Shown here: in pieces, positions 41,928 to 50,228 of the stretch
Numbering within the stretch: the first letter of the stretch is position 1
How the letters are laid out: every line of letters starts with the position of its first letter
From: Phycisphaerales bacterium
Lineage (GTDB): Bacteria > Planctomycetota > Phycisphaerae > Phycisphaerales > UBA1924
Direction: 5' to 3'
Assembly: GCA_020849615.1 (NCBI GenBank)
Contig: JADLFW010000022.1
Location: 1 to 64,000, forward strand
Length of the DNA stretch: 64,000 bases
Notes under the pieces: generated by a model
The model's database searches: none
Told to the model about the DNA's origin: nothing
The model's input: only the letters and a program-made list of their open reading frames with translations
Position numbers and translations under genes: made by a program

Positions 41928-44474
41928 CTACTTTCGGGCGTCTGTCTTGGACTCGATCGCGTCCGCTTCGCGAACCAGTTCGTTCGCCTCCTTCTGACGG
42001 CCCTGAGCGCCGAGCACGGCCGCCAACTCGCGTAGGCTCCATGGATCACCGCGCTTGCCGTGCGCGGCCGCGATCTGTCGGCGAATCTCCAGACCCTCGC
42101 GCATGAAGGCCTCCGCGTCGGCCAGCCGGTCCTGGGAGGCTTTGAGCCTGCCGAGATCGAACAGCGTCCATGCGACTTCGTCCTCGCCGGGGGCAAACTC
42201 TCGCTGCATGTCGAGCGCGTCGGTTAGCGCACGTTCGGCCTCTTCGTATCGCCCGGCCGCGGTGCACGCTGCGCCGAGCCTGGCGAGCGATCGTGCAACC
42301 ACTCGGTGCCGATCTCCGTACGCTGCGCGGCGGATCAGCACCGCCTCCTGGCAACTGGCAATGGCCTCGTCGAACTCGCCGGCGCTCAGCAGGCAACTCG
42401 TCAGTTCTGATACAAGGACCCCGGCGACCTGGTTGCTCTTCGCGCCGTACACCCGCCGAGTGCGTTCCAGTTCCTCGCGGTACAGCGGTTCGGCCTTGGC
42501 TAGATTCCCCTGAAGGAGGTAGAGATTGCCGAGGTAGTTGATGGCCTCGATCGTATCGGGATGATCCTCGCCTTGCACTCTGCGGCGCAGCTCAAGTGCC
42601 CGGACGCGGAGCGGCTCGGCCTCCTCGAGTCGCCCCATGGACGAAAGCGCCCAGCTCACCTTTTCCATCGACGAGATCGTGTCCGGGTCTTCCTCGCCGA
42701 ACTCCGTCGATCGCCGCTCCAATGTCCGCCGAGCCGTCGCTTCGGCCTCGGCGAAGCGCCCTTGGTATTGCAGCACGATCCCAAGGTTGTGCAACGCCAT
42801 GAGTGTCTGGCGGTGAGACGGCCCGAGCGTACCCTCACGTATCCGCACGGCCCTTGAGTACTCACGCTCCGCGCTGTACCAGTCATGCAGTGACGTGTAG
42901 TAGATGGTGCCCAATCTGAAACGCACGTCGGCCTCGATCACCGGATCGTCGCGCAGCTGCCCCTCGTCGAGCCGCTTGCTCGCGGCGTCAAGAATCGAGC
43001 GCACACTCACTTCACGACCGGTAGGCTGGTTCGGGTCCAAGGCCGTGAACATGTTGCCAAGAAACTCGCTGAGGCGAGCCGCACGTGCGGCTTTGAGGGC
43101 GGCGTCCGTAGCGCTTGCCTCCGCCGCGCGGCGCTGTATGGCCTCCCGTTGCAGCGCTCGTTCGGAGCGAACGAACCCGGCGCCGACGCCCACGAGACTG
43201 ACGAGCAGCGCGCCAACGATGACGTTCGCCAGGAGCACAGCCCCGCGATGGCGCCGCAGGAACTTACGCACCCGGTAGGTCTTCGACGGCGGGGCGGCAT
43301 GGACCGGCTCGCCCCGGAGATGACGCCGCAGGTCCATCGCGAGCGCGCCCGCCGAGTCGTAGCGGCGCACCCGGTCTTTCTCGAGCGCTTTCATCACGAT
43401 CCAGTCGAGTTCACCGCGGATGATGGTGCCGAGCTTCTTGGGCTCGGTGTGGCGCTTGGCCGCGACGCTCGCGATCGTGTCCGCGCTCTGGCCCAGTCGC
43501 GTGCTCGGCCTGGGAGGCTCGACCTCGCGGATGATCCGCTGAATCTCGGCGTAGGCGGCGCCGCGGAGCTCCTTGCTGCTGAACGGCGTGGTGCCGGTGA
43601 GGAGTTCGTAGAGCAGTACGCCGAGGCTGTACACGTCCGTGCGGGTATCGATGTCGAGCGAGCCCTCGGCCTGCTCGGGGCTCATGTACTCGGGCGTGCC
43701 GATGAGCGCCTTGTGCTCGGTGAAAAGGGTCTTCTCGGTCAGCTTGCTCGCGGTGGCCTTGGCGATGCCGAAGTCAATCACTTTCGTGTGCGGGCGTCCA
43801 TCCTGCGTGGTGACGAGGATGTTCGACGGCTTGATGTCTCGGTGGATGATCCCCTTGGTGTGCGCGTGCTGCACGGCGTTGCAGACGTGCGCGAAGAGTT
43901 CCAGCCGGTCGTTGATCGAGAGGTTGTTCTTGTCGCAATACTCGACGATGGGGTCGCCCTTGACCAGTTCCATCACGAAGAACGGCCGCCCCGTCTCCGT
44001 CGCGCCCGCGTCGAGCACCTGGGCGATGTTGGAGTGGTCCATCATCGCCAGCGCCTGCCGCTCGGCCTCGAAGCGGGCGATCACCTGGCGGGTGTCCATC
44101 CCCAGCTTGATGATCTTTATGGCGACCTTGCGGGAGACGGGCCGCTCCTGTTCGGCCATGAACACCGAGCCGAACCCGCCCTCGCCGATGAGTTGCAGCA
44201 GCTTGTACGGGCCGATTCTCGCTCCGGGCTGTTCCGGAAGAATGGGGGCGGTGGTCGCATCGCCCGGCACTGCGGCGTCACCGCCGACGTCGGCCGTGGG
44301 CGAGCCCATGAATCCGCCGGCCGCGCGATCGGCGCGGAGCAAGGCGTCAACCTCGGCTCGCAGTGTCGCGTCGCCCCCGCACTCTCGCGCAAGGACGTGG
44401 TCACGATCGGCCTCCGGCAGATCCGCGACCTCCATGAACACCCGGCGTACTTCCTGTCTGCGGCTCGGGGGCAT
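41928..44474 (-). CDS. membrane Ser/Thr protein kinase with TPR region
   Basis: An 848-residue kinase, close paralogue of the one at 14774. The N-terminal helical segment (VFMEVADLPEADRDHVLARE) precedes the kinase domain (~89-390): GEGGFGSV at 98-105, Lys120 (VAIK), HRDIKPSN with Asp213, DFG with Asp234, and TPEYMSPEQAEGSLDIDTRT. All catalytic residues are intact. A membrane helix follows (VLLANVIVGALLVSLVGVG, about 413-431). The C-terminal ~400 residues are TPR-like repeats (LMALHNLGIVLQYQGRFAEA, HPDTIEAINYLGNLYLLQGN). It follows its sigma factor at 44484 with a 9-base gap, forming a two-gene operon transcribed leftward. Confidence 0.93.
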   Translation of the reverse strand: MPPSRRQEVRRVFMEVADLPEADRDHVLARECGGDATLRAEVDALLRADRAAGGFMGSPTADVGGDAAVPGDATTAPILPEQPGARIGPYKLLQLIGEGGFGSVFMAEQERPVSRKVAIKIIKLGMDTRQVIARFEAERQALAMMDHSNIAQVLDAGATETGRPFFVMELVKGDPIVEYCDKNNLSINDRLELFAHVCNAVQHAHTKGIIHRDIKPSNILVTTQDGRPHTKVIDFGIAKATASKLTEKTLFTEHKALIGTPEYMSPEQAEGSLDIDTRTDVYSLGVLLYELLTGTTPFSSKELRGAAYAEIQRIIREVEPPRPSTRLGQSADTIASVAAKRHTEPKKLGTIIRGELDWIVMKALEKDRVRRYDSAGALAMDLRRHLRGEPVHAAPPSKTYRVRKFLRRHRGAVLLANVIVGALLVSLVGVGAGFVRSERALQREAIQRRAAEASATDAALKAARAARLSEFLGNMFTALDPNQPTGREVSVRSILDAASKRLDEGQLRDDPVIEADVRFRLGTIYYTSLHDWYSAEREYSRAVRIREGTLGPSHRQTLMALHNLGIVLQYQGRFAEAEATARRTLERRSTEFGEEDPDTISSMEKVSWALSSMGRLEEAEPLRVRALELRRRVQGEDHPDTIEAINYLGNLYLLQGNLAKAEPLYREELERTRRVYGAKSNQVAGVLVSELTSCLLSAGEFDEAIASCQEAVLIRRAAYGDRHRVVARSLARLGAACTAAGRYEEAERALTDALDMQREFAPGEDEVAWTLFDLGRLKASQDRLADAEAFMREGLEIRRQIAAAHGKRGDPWSLRELAAVLGAQGRQKEANELVREADAIESKTDARK

Positions 44475-44483
44475 CGGTTCGAC

Positions 44484-45059
44484 TCACGTGTGTTCGCCAA
44501 GTTCACGATACAGCACAGCCCGGGCGTACGACCACAGGCGCGCCGCAGTGCGCGGGGAGTGTCCGAGCGCCTGCGCCGCCTGATCCACGCTCAGGCCGGC
44601 GTAGAACCGCAGGCGGACCATCGCCGCGGCCTCGCGGTCTTCGCTCTCCAAGCGTTTGATCGCGGCATCGACTGCCAGGATCTGGTCGGGGTCCGCCGAG
44701 GCGAGAGCCGCGACATCGCCCAGTTCGTCAAGCCGCCGTGGTGCGCCGCCGCGCCGGGCGCGCGAGCGGGCGTGATCGAGCAGGATGCGGCGCATGGCCT
44801 GTGCGGCCGCGGCGTAAAAGTGTCCTCGGCCCGCCCACGCCACCTCGCGCGGCCCCACCAGCCGGAGGTACGCCTCGTGCACCAGGGCCGTCGCCGAGAG
44901 CGTGTGACCGACGCGCTCTCCTCCGACATTGAACTGGGCGGCCTTCCGAAGGTGGTCGTAGACCAGCGGCAGAAGACGATCGGCGGCGGCTTTGTCGCCG
45001 CCGGCGGCTGCGTTCATGAGGAGCGTTGGATCTTGGGGTTGCGACGGCTCTGAAGACAT
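44484..45059 (-). CDS. ECF-type sigma factor of the kinase-linked group
   Basis: A 191-residue sigma factor. The ATG at 45059 (MSSEPSQPQDP, with AAGG upstream) is preferred over one at 45110, which would overlap the neighbouring gene at 45064. Region 2: DRLLPLVYDHLRKAAQF, HTLSATALVHEAYLRLVGP, HFYAAAAQAMRRILLDHARS. Region 4: GLSVDQAAQALGHSPRTAARLWSYARAVL. It belongs to the same kinase-linked group as 14173. The operon partner is the kinase at 41928. Probably activated through that kinase; regulon unknown. Confidence 0.92.
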   Translation of the reverse strand: MSSEPSQPQDPTLLMNAAAGGDKAAADRLLPLVYDHLRKAAQFNVGGERVGHTLSATALVHEAYLRLVGPREVAWAGRGHFYAAAAQAMRRILLDHARSRARRGGAPRRLDELGDVAALASADPDQILAVDAAIKRLESEDREAAAMVRLRFYAGLSVDQAAQALGHSPRTAARLWSYARAVLYRELGEHT

Positions 45060-45063
45060 CGCC

Positions 45064-45852
45064 TTATGATAATCCATCATGGCGTCGCCGCCGAACGCAC
45101 GCCACGCCACCGACCAACGCCAAGAGCGAGACTCCCGGCGAGGGTACGTACGTCGCCGTGATGTGCAAGTCGTCGAACCACACTTGCGTGTCGAAGGGCA
45201 GCAGGTCCACCTGCGAGGAAAGCTCCAACCAGATGGAATCCGGCACGGAAGTGGAGAACGCCGGGAAGTCCTGGTAGGCGAGCTGTCCGTTCAGCCATCC
45301 GATCACCAGGCCTGTCTGGTAGTCCATCACGTGGCGGAACTCGAACGGCGTGCCGGCCCGGACAGGCAGTGAGTGCCGCTGGTCGTATCCGAAGATAAGC
45401 CGGCCGTCGTCGTTGGTGGCCCTCGCGTCTGTGACAAGGTCGATATCGCCACGGTACAAGCCAATACCTCCGATGCTCAGATGACCTGGTCGAGGCGTGG
45501 GATCGTCGATGGCACAAAGACCGGTGATCTCGATGAAACGCAGTGGGTTGCCGTTCATGCTCGGCGTGATCGGTGCGCTCCGGCCGAGTCCGGCGTAGTT
45601 GCCGAACGACCCGATCTCGACATCCTGCCCGCGGAGCAAGATGCTCTGCGAACCGCTCAGAGGATTCGCGTTGGTGACTCTACCGAAGTCCGGGTCTTCA
45701 CCCTGGTAGAGGAACCACCCATTCTGTCCAGCGAGAGCGCCGGTCGAGTACCCCTCGCCGGGCTCGAAGCCGCTCTGAAAGACGGTCACCGTCTGACCAT
45801 GCGCCGCAACGGCGGCAATGGCCACGATTGTACTTCCACAGGCCCATCTCAT
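45064..45852 (-). CDS. PEP-CTERM-like secreted protein
   Basis: A 262-residue exported protein. GGAGGATTCTC precedes the ATG and the signal peptide is ACGSTIVAIAAVAAHGQ. The body looks like a lectin/LamG-type sandwich (QSGFEPGEGYSTGALAGQNG, FLYQGEDPDFGRV, FRHVMDYQTGLVIGWLNGQ, VDLLPFDTQVWFDDLHITA). The end, VPSPGVSLLALVGGVACV then RRRRHDGLS, follows the PEP-CTERM plan (Pro-x-Pro, hydrophobic helix, Arg cluster), though PSPG replaces PEPA. Its stop is five bases from the start of the sigma-factor gene at 45059, and both are transcribed leftward, so this surface gene may be read through into the regulatory operon. Confidence 0.75.
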   Translation of the reverse strand: MRWACGSTIVAIAAVAAHGQTVTVFQSGFEPGEGYSTGALAGQNGWFLYQGEDPDFGRVTNANPLSGSQSILLRGQDVEIGSFGNYAGLGRSAPITPSMNGNPLRFIEITGLCAIDDPTPRPGHLSIGGIGLYRGDIDLVTDARATNDDGRLIFGYDQRHSLPVRAGTPFEFRHVMDYQTGLVIGWLNGQLAYQDFPAFSTSVPDSIWLELSSQVDLLPFDTQVWFDDLHITATYVPSPGVSLLALVGGVACVRRRRHDGLS

Positions 45853-45961
45853 GAGAATCCTCCAGTCTCCAAAGTGTCGGACTTTCCGCGGGCCGCCTGG
45901 CAGCGTGTCGTTGCGAACTCCAGGTGCGGTCCGATCGCCTCACGACCCGGATCGGGGACGT

Positions 45962-46909
45962 TCAAGGGCGCCGAGGCGTAGCCACGAAGCCGTGCGCGAC
46001 GCCGTCCGCATCGCCGTAGATACCCGAGATCTGCCCGCGATCGTTGATGAAATATGGGAGCGTGTATGTCGAATCGGGAACGGCGAACTCGGAGACTTGA
46101 TCGCCGCGGTGCACGTAACCGGTCACCGCGCCCTGCGGGTTCAACCAGATGCCCACGATGACCCCCCAGTTGTTGATCGACGTGGCGGCGGGCTCGGTTC
46201 CAAGACCGGCGGGCGGGTCGATGTTGGAGATCTGCCCGTTCTTCCACTTGAACGCGTGGAACCCGTCGGCCGAGATGTAGGTGCCGACCCCGACTCCCGC
46301 GTTATTGATCATGTTGCCCTGGGTGTACACCACATCGGCACCGGGAAAGCTGACAACTGCAGATTGCTCAGTGTCGCCGAAGAACGCGTGCCCGACGCCG
46401 TCGGCGTCGGTAACGACCGCCGCGATCTGGCCACGATCGTTGACGCCCTGGGTGATGATGCCGCCGGGGTATTCCGGGATGTCCGGGAAGGCGGTCAGGC
46501 CGCGGCGCCCCCGTATCGCCGCATGCCAGACCTCGTTTCCGGAGTGATGGCTCAGCACCACCTGCCCGCGAGCGTTTGCATTGCTGCCGCCCGTCGTTGC
46601 GGCGGCCGGGACATCAATGACCGTCCACTCGCAACCGCGCAGGATCGCGGTGTGCATGGTTTCGAGGAAGTCAGGCGAGCGCGGACTCTGGTACTGGGCC
46701 GTCACAATCCCGGCGTCGTTCACCCAGAGAATCTGCATGTCGAAGTCCTCCCCCGGGACACCGAAGGGCACGTCGATCGTCTGGAAGTTGTAGCCTCGGC
46801 GAGGCCGGTCCGGCCCCTCGGCAAACCCGAGCGTCGCCGCCGTAACCGCGACGCCGGCTGCGAGCAAAGCGACGGTCCGAAGTCCCGAGTGCATGGAGCG
46901 AGTGATCAT
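45962..46909 (-). CDS. secreted HAF-like repeat protein
   Basis: A 315-residue exported protein with AGGAG before the ATG and a signal helix (LRTVALLAAGVAVTAATLG). It has about five propeller-type repeats of the form INNxGxIVGxYxDADGxxHGF: WVNDAGIVTAQYQ, ANARGQVVLSH, VNDRGQIAAVVTDADGVGHA, INNAGVGVGTYISADGFHAF, INDRGQISGIYGDADGVAHG. No GC tail, PEP-CTERM or membrane anchor follows (it ends ATPRRP), so it is probably soluble in the periplasm or secreted. It lies between two PEP-CTERM genes in the same direction; function unknown. Confidence 0.78.
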   Translation of the reverse strand: MITRSMHSGLRTVALLAAGVAVTAATLGFAEGPDRPRRGYNFQTIDVPFGVPGEDFDMQILWVNDAGIVTAQYQSPRSPDFLETMHTAILRGCEWTVIDVPAAATTGGSNANARGQVVLSHHSGNEVWHAAIRGRRGLTAFPDIPEYPGGIITQGVNDRGQIAAVVTDADGVGHAFFGDTEQSAVVSFPGADVVYTQGNMINNAGVGVGTYISADGFHAFKWKNGQISNIDPPAGLGTEPAATSINNWGVIVGIWLNPQGAVTGYVHRGDQVSEFAVPDSTYTLPYFINDRGQISGIYGDADGVAHGFVATPRRP

Positions 46910-47115
46910 CGTAATCTCCTGTGTGTTGAGCGCACGTATGGATCTGATCGAACATCGTGATCGGGTGCGCGACGCGGACCGGTCGTTCAGGCACCGACGT
47001 CGCTGCGTCCTTCGGCCGCGCCTTGTCGATCCGCGACGTGGCGAGGCCCGGTGACTCGTGGCGCTTGCTCTTCAAGCGTCGTGCGTCCGCTTTGACTGCC
47101 ACGATTCCCTGCTCG

Positions 47116-47144
47116 CCGACCCCGCGGGGCAGGTGGGGGGTCGG
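47116..47144 (-). terminator. hairpin directly after stop codon
   Basis: 8-bp stem CCGACCCC / GGGGTCGG with a 13-nt loop, starting immediately after the stop of the minus-strand gene at 47145. Position suggests a terminator; no T-tract. Confidence 0.45.
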
Positions 47145-48299
47145 TCAGGCGCCCGGGGTCGAGCGGCGGCGTCTCCGCGCTGCGACAAGCCCGCCGAGGC
47201 CGAGCACGGCGAACGCGGAGGGTGCGGGAACCGGTCGCGTCCAGAGCAGAGCCTCTGTGCGCTCGGTCTGCAGGTTGTATCCATAGCCTGTGACCGAGAG
47301 CGTCGAGCCGCCGCTCCAGATGCCCGTGGCGAACGTCTCGCCCCACGAACCGGTGAGCGATAACGAAAGGTCCTCCCACGACTCCGCCGTGCCGCTCCAG
47401 AGGCTGGCGTGGGATCCGTTGCTGAACGCCGCATCGCCCACCTGCCAGCCGCCGAAGAGGCCGGAGGCGCTCGATTCCAATGCCCCGGCCGGGTTGAGAT
47501 CGACCCACGAGGCCGCGGTCCCGCTCCACAGGCTGGCGTGCCGCTGACCGCCCACAACGGCATCGCCCACCTGCTGTGCCCCGGACGTGGCGACCGCGAT
47601 CGAAGTCATCGCCGCAGCCGGATGAATGTCAACCCACGACTCCGCCGTGCCATGCCACAGGCCTGCATGGAGGTCGGCGCTTCCCACCTGCTGCAACCCC
47701 CAGATTCCCTCAGCGCTGGAACTCGACGCACCCAGAGGATGGAGATCGACCCTGGAGCCCGACGTGCCGCTCCACAGGCTGGCGCGCACGCCGGGCCCGC
47801 CGACGAATACCCATCCGACCTGGTTCGTACCCGATGTGGCGAGCGCGGAACTCGGGGAATCCGCCAGGAACACGAGTGATGCGGCCGTGCCGCTCCAGTG
47901 GCACGCACGCTGATACGACACGGGTGGTCCCGCGATATTCACGTGAATGACGTGCCCCACCTGCTGGTGACCCGAGATGCCCAGCGCGTCTGAGTGGGTC
48001 CAGAACTCGTCGTCGGGATGAAGGTTCACCCACGACTCGGCCGTGCCGCCCCACAGGCTGGCGTACCTTGGGACTTTTCCGATGACGCCGCCGCCGGGCT
48101 CAACGCTCCCGACCGTGCGCGAGGCCGATGTGCCCGAAGCCAACGAACCGGACCAGTCGCCCGGTGGATGGAGGTTGGTCACTGTCCACTGGGCCAGGAC
48201 TGTCGGCGACGAGAAGCCCAGAACGCACAGCGCAGCGAGCGCGTCAAACCGGGGCCCGCAGGTGCGTTGCGCGTTGAAATGGCGTTCAAACGGTCGCAT
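47145..48299 (-). CDS. PEP-CTERM protein with HAF-like repeats
   Basis: A 384-residue exported protein. GAAGGA precedes the ATG; a long n-region is followed by a signal helix (ALAALCVLGFSSPTVLAQ). About eight diverged repeats of SGTAASWVDLxPAxA, xxSxAxGxxGxQQVGxA and xxxxHASLWS are the same family as the gene at 37399. The tail is VPAPSAFAVLGLGGLVAA then RRRRRSTPGA, a PEP-CTERM variant. Compared with 37399 the repeats have drifted much further, so it is the older or less homogenised copy. Confidence 0.85.
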   Translation of the reverse strand: MRPFERHFNAQRTCGPRFDALAALCVLGFSSPTVLAQWTVTNLHPPGDWSGSLASGTSASRTVGSVEPGGGVIGKVPRYASLWGGTAESWVNLHPDDEFWTHSDALGISGHQQVGHVIHVNIAGPPVSYQRACHWSGTAASLVFLADSPSSALATSGTNQVGWVFVGGPGVRASLWSGTSGSRVDLHPLGASSSSAEGIWGLQQVGSADLHAGLWHGTAESWVDIHPAAAMTSIAVATSGAQQVGDAVVGGQRHASLWSGTAASWVDLNPAGALESSASGLFGGWQVGDAAFSNGSHASLWSGTAESWEDLSLSLTGSWGETFATGIWSGGSTLSVTGYGYNLQTERTEALLWTRPVPAPSAFAVLGLGGLVAARRRRRSTPGA

Positions 48300-49287
48300 G
48301 GCGATGTTCCTTCGGGCGGGCCCGCTGCGGTTTGGTCGGCATCAACTCATCCCCCAAATCGGGGCCGGCCTCGCCAAGGGCCGATGCTCCTGGCCTTCGC
48401 GCTTAGAGCGCCTGATCTGGAGTACGACTGCCTGGAATTGCTCATCTTGGGTGCGGTTTGTCTGACTCACCCTAATCTCTGCCGAGTTCGTGTTTGAATG
48501 AAGTGGACATACTCGGGATCTCAGCGGTCGGGAGATCATCGATGTCACACGAGAACAGATGTCTTCCCGCCGGGGTCTCCGCGGCGGGCGCGAGCCCGGG
48601 GCCGAGGGGCCGGGCTTCAGGTTCGTGTCGCGAGCGGCGAGCGATGGAGCAAGCCCGGCGGGGCGCGGGGGCGTTCCGGGGTGCCGGACGAACCGGGGAT
48701 CGCGGGGGCCGCGGCCGGCAGCCGGTCCTTCTGCTCGGCACGCCTCTCCGCGCGCCACCGCACGCAGACGCTTCAAATCCCCGAACTCGCTTTCACGGAT
48801 GATCATGGTCGGCACTCCGTGCCAACATCATCATCCCGGAGCACCACGCGGCGCGCAACCCGTCCGTGGGCCGTGCCGGCGCCGAGCGCGCGAAGTTCAG
48901 GGAGATTCCGTATCAGGGGTCGCGGGCGAGCGCCCGAGTTCGCGCCGGCTCCCAACGCCGGTGACCCTGCCGGCGCGGCGAGAGTGGGGCGGGAACGCGG
49001 GAACGGCCGGACCTCCCCGCCATACCTCCGAACCGATCTCGCCCAAGAGTCCAACGTCATGACGCCACGCGGTCGCTGCGCACGTGCGAGCGAGTGCCGT
49101 CTGCGAACTCCTATCGGACAGGGTCGAGCCGGTCGTCGCCACGCTCCCGGGTAATCTTCATCGAGGCCGCAGCATATCTGCGACGACACCGAACGCGGAG
49201 GGTGAACACCGCCCGCGACCGGCAACGCGATCCCCGACAGAAGTCGTAGCGCGTGATGTCCGCTTGGTCCTCCGATAAGCTTGCGCC
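48300..49287. other. ~1 kb region without a convincing gene
   Basis: Several long frames overlap on both strands, as expected at this GC content, but none combines a start, a ribosome site and protein-like sequence. Candidates such as the minus-strand frame ending in IPSMSTSFKHELGRD look plausible only in part. A 17-nt match to hairpin copy A (CCGACAGAAGTCGTAGC, 49234-49250) lies near the right end. The region probably contains the promoter of the leftward gene at 48299 and decayed sequence. Confidence 0.35.
49234..49250 (+). repeat. partial copy of the 29-nt hairpin (copy E)
   Basis: Seventeen bases identical to positions 1710-1726 of copy A. The left arm is lost (no GGCTAC at the expected spacing), so the hairpin cannot form as in the intact copies. 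Confidence 0.35.
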
Positions 49288-49785
49288 ATGAGCGGGCCTG
49301 GGTCAACCCCATCCGGCGGGCCGGTGTCGGTCTCCATCCGCCCCGTGGCGCGGGCCGACCTGCCCGTGCTGTTCGAGATCCAGCTGGACCCGGAGGGCAA
49401 CCGCCTGGCTGGCGTGGTCCCCCGGGACCGCGCCGCCTTCGAGGCGGCCCTTGAACGGGCGATGAGCGACCCGGCGTTCACCGCCCGCGCCGTCTTCGCC
49501 GACGGCGTGCTCGTGGGATCGATGGCCCGCTTCCCCCGGGACGGGCGGGATTTCGTCGGGTACTGGATCGCCCGCGAGCACTGGGGCCGGGGGATCGCGA
49601 CCCGCGCTGTCGCGCTGCTCCTCGCGGAGGTGCCAACCCGGCCGCTCTATGCCCGGGTGGCCCGGCACAACGCGGCCTCGCTGCGGGTGCTGGAAAAGTG
49701 CGGGTTCGCGGTCGCGGAGTATCGGTGGCTGCCCGCCAGCGAGCGTGAACTGGCGTGCGAGGTGGCGGTACTGGTCCTGAAGTAA
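49288..49785 (+). CDS. GNAT-family N-acetyltransferase
   Basis: A 165-residue cytosolic acetyltransferase. The N-terminal beta strand (VSIRPVARADLPVLFEIQ) and the acetyl-CoA loop (GYWIAREHWGRGIATRAVAL, with WGRGIA as the R/Q-x-x-G-x-G/A signature) are clear, followed by RVARHNAASLRVLEKCGF, the usual C-terminal Asn-Ala-Ser block of the RimJ/RimL-like GNAT group. Length fits. Its substrate cannot be told; related proteins acetylate protein N-termini, amino acids or drugs. No Shine-Dalgarno is visible, and it stands alone among surface genes. Confidence 0.88.
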   Translation: MSGPGSTPSGGPVSVSIRPVARADLPVLFEIQLDPEGNRLAGVVPRDRAAFEAALERAMSDPAFTARAVFADGVLVGSMARFPRDGRDFVGYWIAREHWGRGIATRAVALLLAEVPTRPLYARVARHNAASLRVLEKCGFAVAEYRWLPASERELACEVAVLVLK

Positions 49786-49799
49786 CGGGCGGCCCGCGT

Positions 49800-49830
49800 C
49801 ATATAGCCAAAACTGCATCATGTCTATATG
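49800..49830. repeat. AT-rich inverted repeat with 17-nt loop
   Basis: CATATAG and CTATATG are perfect complements separated by exactly 17 nt, 14 bases after the acetyltransferase stop. The arm sequence differs from the GGCTAC element but the spacing is identical. Could be a terminator or an operator. Confidence 0.35.
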
Positions 49831-50079
49831 TGTATACGTGCCCTGCCCGGGCCCGTCCTTCTCCGGCCAGGGGACGACCGCGTGACTCGGTGGGACGGCT
49901 CGGCATTCCGGCCGCTGGGATCAGGGTTGAGTGGGACGGCTTTCGCGGTGGCGGTGTACAGGAGCGACCTCTATACCACGGGCGACTTCACGAGTGCAGG
50001 AGGCATTCCCGCGAACCGCGCGAGGGCGGTTCTCCGCAAGGTGACGACTCAGGTTCGCAGGCCCGGCGGAACCGCGTGA
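49828..50079 (+). pseudogene. fragment of a WDG-repeat propeller gene
   Basis: The frame contains VTRWDGSAFRPLGSGLSGT followed by DLYTTGDFTSAGGIPANRAR, one complete repeat unit of the family seen at 5189 and 23978 (IAAWDGxxWxPLGxG ... GGxFTxAGGxxANxIA). It lacks a signal peptide, further repeats and a tail, and it continues into unrelated codons (KVTTQVRRPGGTA). It is best read as a single-blade relic of a deleted surface gene. Confidence 0.55.
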
Positions 50080-50228
50080 TCATGGCTGGAAGTTGCCGGT
50101 TCCCATCCGGCCCGTCGTGTTGATATGGACGAACGCGCTCCGCTTCATGGTGCGAACCGGGAGCACACGGCGTCGGAGGTGAAGCAGCCGGGCCCGCGAT
50201 GCGGATCAGGGCACGCTGTTCAATCCCC

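Noticed and set aside
43149..45053. A 634-codon plus-strand frame opposite the third kinase operon
   Set aside because: Its product has no structure-like pattern, while the minus strand encodes an intact kinase and sigma factor.
48300..49287. Several overlapping frames considered as a secreted or regulatory gene
   Set aside because: Frames on both strands are equally open and none shows a signal peptide, known motif or ribosome site.
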